Source of the DNA: Microbacterium sp. BH-3-3-3
GTDB taxonomy: Bacteria > Actinomycetota > Actinomycetes > Actinomycetales > Microbacteriaceae
Length of the DNA: 64,000 bases
Assembly: GCF_001792815.1 (NCBI RefSeq)
Contig: NZ_CP017674.1
Coordinates: 1,550,001 to 1,614,000, forward strand
Reading direction: 5' to 3'
A model generated the notes under the pieces. It searched no databases. It was not told where the DNA came from and saw only the letters and a program-made list of their open reading frames with translations. The position numbers were made by a program, and so were the translations under genes. Shown here piece after piece: positions 1-10,436 of this stretch. Position 1 is the first letter of the stretch; the number at the start of each line of letters is the position of its first letter.

Positions 1-156
1 CCCGAGGCCCTCACCCACCTCGAGAACGAGCACGCGACGGGTCGCCTGGGCACCGACGCCGAAGTGGCCGCGCTGACGCTGTTCCTGCTGAGCGACGCCG
101 CTTCGTTCATCTCGGGCAGCTACCACCTCGTCGACGGCGGGTACTCGGCCCACTGA
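1..156 (+). CDS. Short-chain dehydrogenase/reductase, C-terminal end only
   Basis: The window opens inside this gene; 51 codons remain before the TGA. The visible end has the usual C-terminal SDR pattern: a GRLGTDAEVA stretch (family: G-R-x-G-x-x-x-E-V-A), a helix with LFLLSDAASFISG (family: FL-S-D-A-S-F-I-T-G), and a closing VDGGYSA. These elements form the substrate loop and last strand of classical SDR oxidoreductases that use NAD(P)H. The cofactor-binding Gly motif and the Tyr-Lys pair lie upstream of the window, so the substrate cannot be inferred. A strong hairpin follows 14 bases after the stop. Confidence 0.85.
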   Translation, partial: PEALTHLENEHATGRLGTDAEVAALTLFLLSDAASFISGSYHLVDGGYSAH

Positions 157-169
157 GCCGACCGCTCCC

Positions 170-196
170 GGGCCCGTCGCGCGTCGCGGCGGGCCC
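170..196 (+). terminator. Hairpin terminator after the SDR gene
   Basis: Stem GGGCCCG-T-CGCG (170-181) pairs with CGCG-G-CGGGCCC (185-196) around a 3-base loop, 14 bases after the SDR stop. No T-run follows, which is usual at this GC content. Confidence 0.55.
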
Positions 197-353
197 GCGG
201 TGCGTCCGGCACGGCGAGGCCTGTTCCCCGACGGCTGGACGGGCGGCATCCGGGCGGCCGTTTCCCGCAAGAACCGGACACCGACACGAGAGTGCGCCGG
301 GGCGAGCTGACTGATTCCTCGCGGCGTACGGCACAATGGTGACGGAGGTTTCC

Positions 354-830
354 ATGAGCGATCCGATCCCGACGATGCCGTCATCTGCGGATGCCGCCGG
401 GACCAGCCCCGTGCCCCTCGTGCACGCCGCGGCCGAGTGCCCGAAGTGCTTCACCGAGCTGCAGAGCGACCGTGACTGGTGGCGTGCCCGCCCCGCGGGC
501 TCACGCCTGGTGGGGCTGGTCGTCTCGCGCCCCGACATGCCGACGGTGGTACAGCAGCGCGACGACCTCACGCGCTTCGGTGTGCCGATCGAGGGATTCC
601 GCCACCCCGCGCCCGAAACGCTCGAGGGGTGGGCGAAGCGGCTGGACCGGTTCTTCGGAACCCTCACGCACGGGGACGTGCTCGTGGTCGCGAGCGTCCA
701 CGCCCTCGGTCTCACGCGCGAAGACGAGACGCGCGCGGTCGCCGACCTACGCCGCCGCGGAGTGATGGTGAAGGTGCTGCCGCACGGCGACCGCCACCTG
801 CACGACGCGTCGCTCACCGCACCCGCCTGA
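354..830 (+). CDS. Degenerate resolvase-fold protein, 158 aa
   Basis: I chose the ATG at 354 because GGAGG (344-348) sits 5 bases before it; an in-frame ATG at 336 has no such site. From about residue 50 the protein follows the serine-recombinase catalytic fold: a first strand LVGLVVS, a helix beginning QQRDDLTRFGV, a GDVLVVASVHALG segment where active enzymes read GD-x-LVV-x-x-x-DRLGR, and a final TRAVADLRRRGV helix. The arginines of the active site are absent and there is no DNA-binding domain, so recombination is unlikely. It may bind a partner or nucleic acid. The N-terminal 40 residues contain a single C-x-x-C (ECPKCF). It converges on the UvrA-like gene. Confidence 0.7.
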   Translation: MSDPIPTMPSSADAAGTSPVPLVHAAAECPKCFTELQSDRDWWRARPAGSRLVGLVVSRPDMPTVVQQRDDLTRFGVPIEGFRHPAPETLEGWAKRLDRFFGTLTHGDVLVVASVHALGLTREDETRAVADLRRRGVMVKVLPHGDRHLHDASLTAPA

Positions 831-946
831 CGCGGGCGGCGCCCCGCGTCTGTCCGACGCGGGCAGCGCATCGCATCCGTTCGCGCGCGGTCCCGCCCGT
901 CGGGCGGAGCCTCACGACTCGCGTTCGGTCGACGTGGGCCCGCGCG

Positions 947-3292
<2,346 letters not shown>

Positions 3293-3409
3293 GCGGCGCT
3301 CCTTCGAGGATCGGCCCCGGGTGGGCCGCCCCCAGTGTGGCGCAGACCCCCGACATCCGCGAGGCTCCTCGCACGCCGGCCCCGAACGACGACGGCCGGT
3401 CAAGACGAC

Positions 3410-3441
3410 GACGCCCCCACAGCCGGAGCTGCGGGGGCGTC
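3410..3441 (-). terminator. Hairpin terminator of the DEAD-box helicase gene
   Basis: GACGCCCCC-A-CAGC and GCTG-C-GGGGGCGTC form a 13-bp stem with one mismatch and a 4-base loop, 14 bases past the helicase stop on the minus strand. Confidence 0.7.
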
Positions 3442-3454
3442 GATCGAGGCGGGG

Positions 3455-5008
3455 TCAGCCCTGCGCGCGACGGTTGGTGCGCGGCGAGCGGGAGCCGACG
3501 ACCATGCCGGTCGTGGGGGCGCCGGATGCCGAGCGGCCCGCGCCCTGCGGACGTGCGGCGCCGGCACCGGCGCGCTGTGCGCCGCCAGCGCCCTGGCCAC
3601 GGCCCGCACCGGAACGCTGACCGCCACGACCGCCCTGGGGAGCGCGTGCGCCCGATGCGGCGTCGGCCGCCGGGGCGCCGGCGCTGCGACGACGACCGCC
3701 GCCGGCACCCTGGGCGCCACCGCGGCCCGACGACTGCTGGCCCTCGCCGCGAGCGGCGCGCTTGCGCTGGGCGTTGGCGCCCTGCGAGCGTCCGCCACCC
3801 TGCTGCTGCGGGGCAACGACGGGCTCGGGCTTGACCCACTCGGCGACCTCGCCGACGAGCGCGACGACCTCGGGCGAGGTGGAGGTCACGACCGTGGGCG
3901 TGGCCGAGATCTTGGCCTTGCGCAGGATGTCGAGGGTGTCGCGACGCTGCTCGGGGAGCATGATCGTCACGACGTCACCGGCGGAACCGGCGCGGGCGGT
4001 GCGGCCCGAGCGGTGCAGGTACGCCTTGTGCTCGACGGGCGGGTCGACGTGCACGACCAGCTCGACGCCGTCGACGTGCACGCCACGGGCGGCGACGTCG
4101 GTGGCGACGAGCACCCGGGCGCGGCCGTCGCCGAAGGCGGCGAGGTTGCGGTCGCGTGCCGGCTGCGACAGGTTGCCGTGCAGGTCGACCGAGGGGATGC
4201 CTGCCGCGGTCAGCGCCTTCGCGAGCTTCTTGGCCTGGTGCTTGGTGCGCATGAACAGGATGCGGCGGGCGGTACCCGAGGCGAGGGTCTGCACGAGGCG
4301 GTTCTTCGCCTCGGTGTCGGCCGGCGCGAAGACGTGGTGGGTCATCGCGGCGACGTGCGAGTGGGCCTCGTCGACGGAGTGCAGCACCTCGTTGCGCAGG
4401 AATCGCTTGACGAGCTTGTCGACCCCGTTGTCGAGCGTGGCCGAGAACAGCAGGCGCTGGCCGTCGGCGGGCGTGCGCGAGAGCAGACGGGTGACGCCGG
4501 GCAGGAAGCCGAGGTCGGCCATGTGGTCGGCCTCGTCGAGCACCGTGATCTCGATGTCGCCCAGGTTGGCGAAGCCCTGACCGATGAGGTCCTCGAGGCG
4601 CCCGGGGCAGGCGACGAGGATGTCGACGCCGGCGGCGAGAGCGTCGACCTGGCGCTTCTGGTTCACGCCGCCGTAGACGGTGGTCGTGGTCAGGTCGAAG
4701 GCGGCGGCGAGGGGCTTGATGACCTCGTCGATCTGGTTCGCGAGCTCGCGGGTGGGCGCCAGCACGAGAGCGCGGGGGCGACGTCCGCGACGGCGATCGC
4801 TCGTGGCCGCGAGGCGGGCGACGAGGGGCAGCGCGAAGGCGAGGGTCTTGCCCGAGCCGGTCTTGCCGCGGCCGAGCACGTCGCGCCCGGCGAGTGTGTC
4901 GGGCAGAGTGTCGGCCTGGATCGGGAAGGGCTCGTTCTTGCCCTGGGCGGCGAGAACATCGATGAGGGGGGCGGGCACGCCGAGGTCGGCGAAAGTCTGA
5001 GACGTCAT
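3455..5008 (-). CDS. DEAD-box RNA helicase, RhlE-like (517 aa)
   Basis: ATP-dependent RNA helicase, likely acting in ribosome assembly or RNA turnover. The start at 5008 is chosen because CAGGAG lies 7-11 bases upstream. Motifs in order: Q motif ending FPIQ (about residue 31), Walker A GRGKTGSGKT (46-55), PTRELA, DEAD in VLDEADHM, SAT in LLFSATLD, and the C-terminal helicase motifs VATDVAARG and HRSGRTARAG. From about residue 390 a basic tail rich in Gly, Arg, Ala and Gln replaces any ordered domain, as in many cold-shock helicases; it probably binds RNA nonspecifically. A second helicase with a DEGD motif lies at 39949-42351. Confidence 0.93.
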   Translation of the reverse strand: MTSQTFADLGVPAPLIDVLAAQGKNEPFPIQADTLPDTLAGRDVLGRGKTGSGKTLAFALPLVARLAATSDRRRGRRPRALVLAPTRELANQIDEVIKPLAAAFDLTTTTVYGGVNQKRQVDALAAGVDILVACPGRLEDLIGQGFANLGDIEITVLDEADHMADLGFLPGVTRLLSRTPADGQRLLFSATLDNGVDKLVKRFLRNEVLHSVDEAHSHVAAMTHHVFAPADTEAKNRLVQTLASGTARRILFMRTKHQAKKLAKALTAAGIPSVDLHGNLSQPARDRNLAAFGDGRARVLVATDVAARGVHVDGVELVVHVDPPVEHKAYLHRSGRTARAGSAGDVVTIMLPEQRRDTLDILRKAKISATPTVVTSTSPEVVALVGEVAEWVKPEPVVAPQQQGGGRSQGANAQRKRAARGEGQQSSGRGGAQGAGGGRRRSAGAPAADAASGARAPQGGRGGQRSGAGRGQGAGGAQRAGAGAARPQGAGRSASGAPTTGMVVGSRSPRTNRRAQG

Positions 5009-5227
5009 GAATACTCCTGCCGGCGCGCAGGCACGCACGGCGGTTCGGGATGCCGCGATGCTGCGGCTGCAATGGGCGAAGGCGCCGGGTGGCGCATCCG
5101 TTCGCCGTGAAGGTCAAAGGCCCGAGAGAGGGGCCGGTGCGTTCGACGACGCTGGGAGCGGAACGCTCCAATCGAACAGCCTACCGCCTGGAGTGGCGAC
5201 ACGCGGAATCGGCGACTCCGGTCGGCC

Positions 5228-5800
5228 TCAGTGCGACGCGCGCCAGCAGCCGGCGACGTGGTCGTCGACCATGCCGGAGGACTGCATGAGGGCGTACATC
5301 GTGGTCGGGCCGACGAAGCGGAATCCGCGGCGCCGCAGCTCTTTGCTCATCGCGGTGGATTCCGGCGTGACGGCCGGCACCTCGGCGAACGTCGCGGGCG
5401 GCGTGTGCCCGGTGGGGGCGAACGACCACATCAGCGCGTCGAACTCGCCCTCGGCCAGGGCGGCCACGATGGCCGCGTTGCCGATCACCGCCTCGATCTT
5501 GCCCCGGTGGCGGATGATCCCGGCATCCTGCAGCAGACGCGCGACGTCGTCGGGACCGAACGCGGCGACGACCTCGGGGGCGAAGTCGTGGAAGACCTCG
5601 CGGAAGCGCGGGCGTTTGCGCAGGATCGTGATCCAGGCGAGCCCGGCCTGGAAGCCCTCGAGACTGAGCTTCTCGAAGAGCGGGCGATCGCCGCGCAGCG
5701 TGGAGCCCCACTCCTCGTCGTGGTACCGCTGATACTCGGCGTCGGAGCCCGCCCACGCGCATCGGACGACGCCGTCGGCGCCGGTCACCAGGTCGGTCAT
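5228..5800 (-). CDS. tag: DNA-3-methyladenine glycosylase I
   Basis: Excises 3-methyladenine from alkylated DNA, starting base excision repair. The 190-residue length matches the family. The zinc 'snap' ligands are visible: Cys in RCAWAG near the N-terminus, His in YHDEEWG, and a C-terminal H-x3-C (DDHVAGC). The lesion-pocket region GFQAGLAWITIL and the helix-hairpin region are also typical. The ATG follows a -10-like TAGCCT by exactly 6 bases, so the mRNA is probably leaderless. No LexA or Ada box was seen. Confidence 0.95.
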   Translation of the reverse strand: MTDLVTGADGVVRCAWAGSDAEYQRYHDEEWGSTLRGDRPLFEKLSLEGFQAGLAWITILRKRPRFREVFHDFAPEVVAAFGPDDVARLLQDAGIIRHRGKIEAVIGNAAIVAALAEGEFDALMWSFAPTGHTPPATFAEVPAVTPESTAMSKELRRRGFRFVGPTTMYALMQSSGMVDDHVAGCWRASH

Positions 5801-5806
5801 ACGCCC

Positions 5807-5812
5807 AGGCTA
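5807..5812 (-). promoter_or_regulatory. Leaderless -10 element for tag
   Basis: On the minus strand TAGCCT is followed by 6 bases (GGGCGT) and then the tag ATG, placing the start codon at or next to +1. There is no Shine-Dalgarno sequence. The same spacing occurs at 10359, 31932, 57778 and 57973. Confidence 0.6.
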
Positions 5813-5879
5813 GAGGGGGCCGCCGACATCGCGGGGCGCCGGCCCGACAAGGCGGTCACGAGAGCAGGCGACACAGCCG

Positions 5880-5914
5880 CGAACAGGCCGATCCGGGGGA
5901 GATCGGCCTGTTCG
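5880..5914 (-). terminator. Strong intrinsic-type hairpin after the acyl-CoA oxidase gene
   Basis: A perfect 14-bp stem (CGAACAGGCCGATC with its complement) around a 7-base loop, starting 31 bases past the stop of the minus-strand gene at 5945. It also separates that gene from tag. Confidence 0.85.
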
Positions 5915-5944
5915 CGCGGAGCTTGTTCTCGCCGCGGAACGCCG

Positions 5945-8047
5945 CTACTTCGCGGGCTTCTTCTCGGGAACGGGGGCGTTGCCCGACGCCCGCTGCGCGG
6001 CGTAGTACGACGCCGCCTCGTTCTGCCGATCGTCTTCGACACCCGACGCGATCGAGGCGCGGATGTGCTCGGGACCGTAGCCGAAGGCGTCGACCAGGTC
6101 TTGCGCGTGCGGACGCAGACGCGCGCACAGGCGGTCGATGTAGCTCGACACCGCGGCACCGCGCTGCGTCGACAGGCGCCCGTTGATGAGGTACCAGGCG
6201 AGGTGCTTCTCGATGAGCTGCAGTCCGAACAGGTCGCGCAACCAGGTGAGCACCCGCAGGGTGCCGTCGTCGTCGATCCGGTTGATCGCGTCGGTGAAGG
6301 CCTCCCACTGCAGGAGCTCGCCGTGCGCACGCGCCGCCTCGATGAGCTGGGACTGGTTCTCGTTGAAGAGGGCGGCGGCGTCTTCACGCGACAGTTTGGA
6401 TGCCGGGCGCAGGCGCCCCGCGATGTCGGCGATCATCTGCTGCACGCGGCCGGCCAGCAGCTCGTGCTGCTGTTCGGCGCGGAGCCCCTTCTCGACCGAG
6501 CGTGCGGTGGAGCCGAAGTCGCTGACGGCCTGACCGAGCTGGCGCATGCCGGCACCGTGGAAGAGCTTTCCGGCCGTCTGGCCCACGGCGAAGGCGGCGA
6601 GCTGCTTGGCATCCTTGCCCTTGAACGACCGGGCGTAATCGGCGAGCAGACGCTTGCCGACGAGCTGCAGCAGCACGTTGTTGTCGCCCTCGAAGGTGAC
6701 GTAGATGTCGAGATCGGCGCGCAGGCCCACGAGACGGTTCTCGAACAGGAAGCCCTGGCCGCCGCACGCCTCGCGGGACTCCTGCAGGGTGTCGAGCGCG
6801 TGCCAGGTCGACAGCGGCTTGAGGGCTGCGGCGAGGGTCTCGAGGTCTTCGCGGTCGGCATCGGTGTCGAGCGCGCCACTGAAGACGCCGTCGAACTTCT
6901 GCAGGAACTCGTCGTGGGCGAAGATCTCGGCGTACGTCGTCGCCAGGCGCGGTAGCAGACGCCGCTGGTGCTTGCCGTAGTCGAGCAGGGTCACCTCGGG
7001 GGTGCCGCTGCCCGAGTCGAACTGGCGGCGCTGGTTGCCGTAGGTGATGGCGATGGTGAGGCCGATGGCCGAGGCCCACGCGGCGGCCCCATCGAGCGAG
7101 ACGCGGCCCTGCACGAGCGTGCCGAGCATGGTGAAGAAACGACGGCCGGGGCTGGCGATGTCGCTCGAGTAGGTGCCGTCGGCGGCGACGTCGCCGTAGC
7201 GGTTGAGCAGGTTCGTGCGCGGGACGCGGACGTGGTCGAAGTGCAGACGGCCGTTGTCGATGCCGTTCAGGCCGCCCTTGAGGCCGTCGTCCTCGCCGCC
7301 GATGCCGGGCAGGAAGGCGCCCGACTCGTCGCGCAGCGGCACGTAGAAGCAGTGCACGCCGTGGTTGACGCCGTTCGTGATGAGCTGCGCGAACACCGTC
7401 GCGGCCTTGCCGTGCAGGGCGGCGTTTCCGAGGTAGTCCTTCCACGCACCGCGGAAGGGCGTGTGGATGACGAACTCCTCGGTGTCGGCGTCGTAGGTCG
7501 CCGTCGTGCCGATCGCGGCGACGTCGGAGCCGTGGCCGGTCTCGGTCATGGCGAAGGCGCCGGGGATCTCGAGGCTCATGATGCCGGGGAGCCACTTGTC
7601 GTGGTGCTCGGCGGTGCCGAGCTGCAGCACGGCCGAGCCGAACAGGCCCCACTGCACACCCGACTTGATCTGCAGGCTGGGGTCGGCCGCCACCAGCTCC
7701 TCGAAGCCGGCGATGTTGGCTCCGTTGTTCTCTTCTCCGCCGAAGCGCTTCGGGAAGGCCCGGTGCACCGCCTTGTTCTGCACCAGGAGGTGCAGCTGGC
7801 TGAGCGTGCGCTCGCGGTGGGCGTCCATGCCCAGCGAATCGTCGCGCCACAGCGCGGGATCCTTGAGCATCTCGCGCGCCTGGCGGCGGGTGTCGGCCCA
7901 CGTGCCGAGCAGCAGGTCGGTGACCCGCTCGGTGTCGATGCGCGCTTCGGCGGCCTCGGCGGCGGTGTGCGGGGCAGCGGGGGCTCCCCCGACGGGGGTA
8001 CGCGTGCTCGTGGCGGGCGTGGTGGGACGGACGGCGGCGTCGGTCAT
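5945..8047 (-). CDS. Acyl-CoA dehydrogenase/oxidase family flavoprotein (700 aa)
   Basis: Oxidises an acyl-CoA at C2-C3 using FAD. The length, about 700 residues against about 390 for a simple dehydrogenase, and the extra C-terminal domain match the acyl-CoA oxidase branch. Visible landmarks: the flavin-contacting stretch AMTETGHGSDV (family: A-x-TE-x-x-x-GS-D), the FDHVRVPRTNLL segment, and ACGGQGF near residue 450, the usual FAD/substrate motif. I chose the ATG at 8047 (AAAGG upstream) over a longer frame because the added residues look non-coding. The first 30 residues are Thr/Pro/Ala-rich and probably disordered. It is a single-gene unit with its own promoter and hairpin terminator, so it probably serves fatty-acid breakdown. 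Confidence 0.88.
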   Translation of the reverse strand: MTDAAVRPTTPATSTRTPVGGAPAAPHTAAEAAEARIDTERVTDLLLGTWADTRRQAREMLKDPALWRDDSLGMDAHRERTLSQLHLLVQNKAVHRAFPKRFGGEENNGANIAGFEELVAADPSLQIKSGVQWGLFGSAVLQLGTAEHHDKWLPGIMSLEIPGAFAMTETGHGSDVAAIGTTATYDADTEEFVIHTPFRGAWKDYLGNAALHGKAATVFAQLITNGVNHGVHCFYVPLRDESGAFLPGIGGEDDGLKGGLNGIDNGRLHFDHVRVPRTNLLNRYGDVAADGTYSSDIASPGRRFFTMLGTLVQGRVSLDGAAAWASAIGLTIAITYGNQRRQFDSGSGTPEVTLLDYGKHQRRLLPRLATTYAEIFAHDEFLQKFDGVFSGALDTDADREDLETLAAALKPLSTWHALDTLQESREACGGQGFLFENRLVGLRADLDIYVTFEGDNNVLLQLVGKRLLADYARSFKGKDAKQLAAFAVGQTAGKLFHGAGMRQLGQAVSDFGSTARSVEKGLRAEQQHELLAGRVQQMIADIAGRLRPASKLSREDAAALFNENQSQLIEAARAHGELLQWEAFTDAINRIDDDGTLRVLTWLRDLFGLQLIEKHLAWYLINGRLSTQRGAAVSSYIDRLCARLRPHAQDLVDAFGYGPEHIRASIASGVEDDRQNEAASYYAAQRASGNAPVPEKKPAK

Positions 8048-8083
8048 TCTCGGCACCTTTCGACGTTGCAAAGGAATACCCCC

Positions 8084-8112
8084 ACGGTAGGTGTCCCACA
8101 ACGCCCCGGCAA
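8084..8112 (-). promoter_or_regulatory. Sigma-A-type promoter of the acyl-CoA oxidase gene
   Basis: Read on the minus strand: -35 TTGCCG, a 17-base spacer, -10 TACCGT, giving a 5' leader of about 30 bases with AAAGG before the ATG at 8047. Confidence 0.55.
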
Positions 8113-8312
8113 TCGACCTGTGGGATGTACACAACTCGTCCGGCGGACGTCGGGCCAGGAGGTTGTGGGGGGTCACCATTTCCGAGGATGCGCTGACCGC
8201 GCGCCGGAGGCGTCGGCAGCACCCACCGCGTGCTCACCCCGCTCGACCGCGGGCGTCGACCGCTGGAGCCGGGCCGACGCCGCCGCCGCGGACACGCCGC
8301 TTTACCGTGCCG

Positions 8313-10352
8313 TCAGTTCGCCGCGACCACCGTGAGGATGCCGTCGCCGTACGCCTCGCGCTTCTTGGCACCGATGCCGGTGATGCCGTCGAGGTCGCCG
8401 GTCGAGGCGGGTCGCGCCGCCGCGATCGCGCGCAGAGTGGCGTCACCGAAGACGATGTACGCCGGAACCCCCTGCTCGCGGGCCTTCTCGGCGCGCCAGG
8501 CGCGCAGGGCCTCGAACAGGTCGCGATCGGCGGGCGCGACGTCGTCGGCGCTCGACTTGCGCTGCCGGGTCGAACCGCCGCCGCCCGTGCGCCCGAGAGC
8601 ATCGCGGCGAAGGGGAACGGGCGACTCGCCCCGAAGCACCCCGGCCGACGCCTCGCTGAGCGCGAGCGTGCCGTAATCGCCCTGCGCGGCGATGATCCCG
8701 CGGGCGAGGAGCTGACGGATGACGCTGCGCCAGTCCTGATCGGACAGGTCGGCGCCGAGCCCGTAGGTGCTCAGTCGGTCGTGCCCCTGCTGGGCGATGC
8801 GCTCGGTCTTGGCTCCGCGCAGGATGTCGATGAGGTGGCCCGCACCGAACGCCTGGCCCCGCTCGCGCTGAAGACGCACGATGGTCGACAGCAGCTTCTG
8901 CGCCGCGACCAAGCCGTCCCAGGTGTCGGGCGGGGTGAGGCAGGTGTCGCAGTTGCCGCACGGGTCGGACTTCTGCCCGAAGTACTCGAGGAGGTTCTGC
9001 CGACGGCATCCGACCGTCTCGCACAGCGCCAGCATGGCGTCGAGGTGCTGCCCCAGGCGCATCTTGTACGAGCGGTCGCCCGGCGACTGGTCGATCATGC
9101 GGCGCTGCTGCACGACGTCGCCCAGGCCGTAGGCCATCCAGACGACCGAGGGATCGCCGTCGCGGCCGGCGCGGCCCGTCTCTTGGTAGTAGCCTTCGAC
9201 GGACTTCGGCAGGTCGATGTGCGCCACGAAGCGCACGTCGGGCTTGTCGATGCCCATTCCGAAGGCGATCGTGGCGACCATGATGACGCCGTCGTCGCGG
9301 AGGAAGCGCGACTGGTTCGCCGCCCGCACCGAGGCGTCGAGACCGGCGTGGTACGGCAGCGCGTCGAGCCCCTGCGTGCAGAGGTACGCCGCCATCTGCT
9401 CGACGCTCTTGCGGCTGAGCGCGTACACGATGCCCGCCGAGCCCTCGGGCTGCGCCTTGATGAACTGCACCAGCTGACGACGCGGGTCGACCTTGGCGTC
9501 GATGCGGTACTGGATGTTCGGGCGATCGAAGCTGGCGACGAAGCCGCGGGCGTCGCGCAGACGGAGACGTTCGACGATCTCTTGCGCGGTCGCCGTGGTC
9601 GCGGTGGCGGTGAGGGCCATGCGCGGCACACCGGGGAACCGCTCGGCGAGGTCGCCCAGCGCGAGGTAGTCGGGTCGGAAGTCGTGACCCCACTGCGACA
9701 CGCAATGGGCCTCGTCGATCGCGATGACGCTCAGGCGTCCGCGCGACAGCAGCCCCAGCGTCTGCGCGCCGTTGAGGCGCTCGGGGGCGACGTAGAGCAG
9801 ATCGAGCTCGCCGGCGAGGAAGGCCTGTTCCACCGCCTGCCGCTCGGCGGGGGCCTGCGTGGAGTTGAGGTACCCGGCACGCACGCCGTTGGCGATGAGC
9901 GCCTCGACCTGGTCGTGCATGAGGGCGATCAGCGGGCTGACGACCAGGCCCGTGCCCGGGCGCACGAGGGCGGGCACCTGGTACGTGACGCTCTTGCCGC
10001 CGCCGGTGGGCATGAGCACCACCGCGTCGCCGCCGTCGACGACGTGCTGCACGATGTCGGCCTGGTCGCCGCGGAACGCGTCGTAGCCGTAGACCTCGTG
10101 CAGCACCTCGCGCGGATCGCGTCCGGTGAAGTCGCGCACGGCCGGGAGCTCGCGGGCGGTGCCCGTCGCGACCGCGGCGCGGGCGAACCGCGAGTTCGCG
10201 GCATCCGTCGGCGGCGGCGGGGCGTCGAGGTCGTCGGGCGGGGCGAACAGATCGGGGTCCCAGTCCGCTCCCGCGTAGGGGTCGTCGGGGGTGTCGTACG
10301 ACTCGGGCGGCGCGTCGGCGTACGACTCGGGTGCGGCGCCGGGATATGTCAC
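8313..10352 (-). CDS. recQ: ATP-dependent DNA helicase RecQ (679 aa)
   Basis: 3'-5' DNA helicase for recombination and stalled-fork repair. The core shows Walker A PTGGGKS (family TGxGKS), DEAH in IAIDEAHCVSQWGHDFR, TATATT, and motif VI ETGRAGRDG. The RecQ-C-terminal zinc site is present with four cysteines (CRR...CGNCDTC). An HRDC domain closes the protein: it begins near LFEALRAWR and ends with the IGAKKREAYG helix-hairpin. The first 75 residues are acidic, Pro- and Tyr-rich and absent from E. coli RecQ. The GTG start at 10352 fits a leaderless mRNA. Confidence 0.94.
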   Translation of the reverse strand: MTYPGAAPESYADAPPESYDTPDDPYAGADWDPDLFAPPDDLDAPPPPTDAANSRFARAAVATGTARELPAVRDFTGRDPREVLHEVYGYDAFRGDQADIVQHVVDGGDAVVLMPTGGGKSVTYQVPALVRPGTGLVVSPLIALMHDQVEALIANGVRAGYLNSTQAPAERQAVEQAFLAGELDLLYVAPERLNGAQTLGLLSRGRLSVIAIDEAHCVSQWGHDFRPDYLALGDLAERFPGVPRMALTATATTATAQEIVERLRLRDARGFVASFDRPNIQYRIDAKVDPRRQLVQFIKAQPEGSAGIVYALSRKSVEQMAAYLCTQGLDALPYHAGLDASVRAANQSRFLRDDGVIMVATIAFGMGIDKPDVRFVAHIDLPKSVEGYYQETGRAGRDGDPSVVWMAYGLGDVVQQRRMIDQSPGDRSYKMRLGQHLDAMLALCETVGCRRQNLLEYFGQKSDPCGNCDTCLTPPDTWDGLVAAQKLLSTIVRLQRERGQAFGAGHLIDILRGAKTERIAQQGHDRLSTYGLGADLSDQDWRSVIRQLLARGIIAAQGDYGTLALSEASAGVLRGESPVPLRRDALGRTGGGGSTRQRKSSADDVAPADRDLFEALRAWRAEKAREQGVPAYIVFGDATLRAIAAARPASTGDLDGITGIGAKKREAYGDGILTVVAAN

Positions 10353-10358
10353 CCCTCC

Positions 10359-10364
10359 ACGGTA
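10359..10364 (-). promoter_or_regulatory. Leaderless -10 element for recQ
   Basis: On the minus strand TACCGT, 6 bases (GGAGGG), then the GTG of recQ. The spacer looks like a Shine-Dalgarno sequence but touches the start codon, so the -10 spacing is the better explanation. Confidence 0.5.
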
Positions 10365-10384
10365 ACCCGCCCCACCGACACCGA

Positions 10385-10422
10385 CACCGCCCCGACCTCC
10401 ATCGGGGGAGGCCGGGGCGGTG
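10385..10422 (-). terminator. Hairpin terminator of the eccC operon
   Basis: CACCGCCCC (10385-10393) pairs with GGGGCGGTG (10414-10422), with further ACCTCC/GGAGG pairing inside. It lies 15 bases past the eccC stop and before the recQ promoter. Confidence 0.65.
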
Positions 10423-10436
10423 GGGAGGAGGGGTGA

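Noticed and set aside
831..946. Terminator between the convergent genes at 830 and 947
   Set aside because: Several GC-rich inverted repeats are possible (e.g. GCGGG/CCCGC) but all are short and none stands out.
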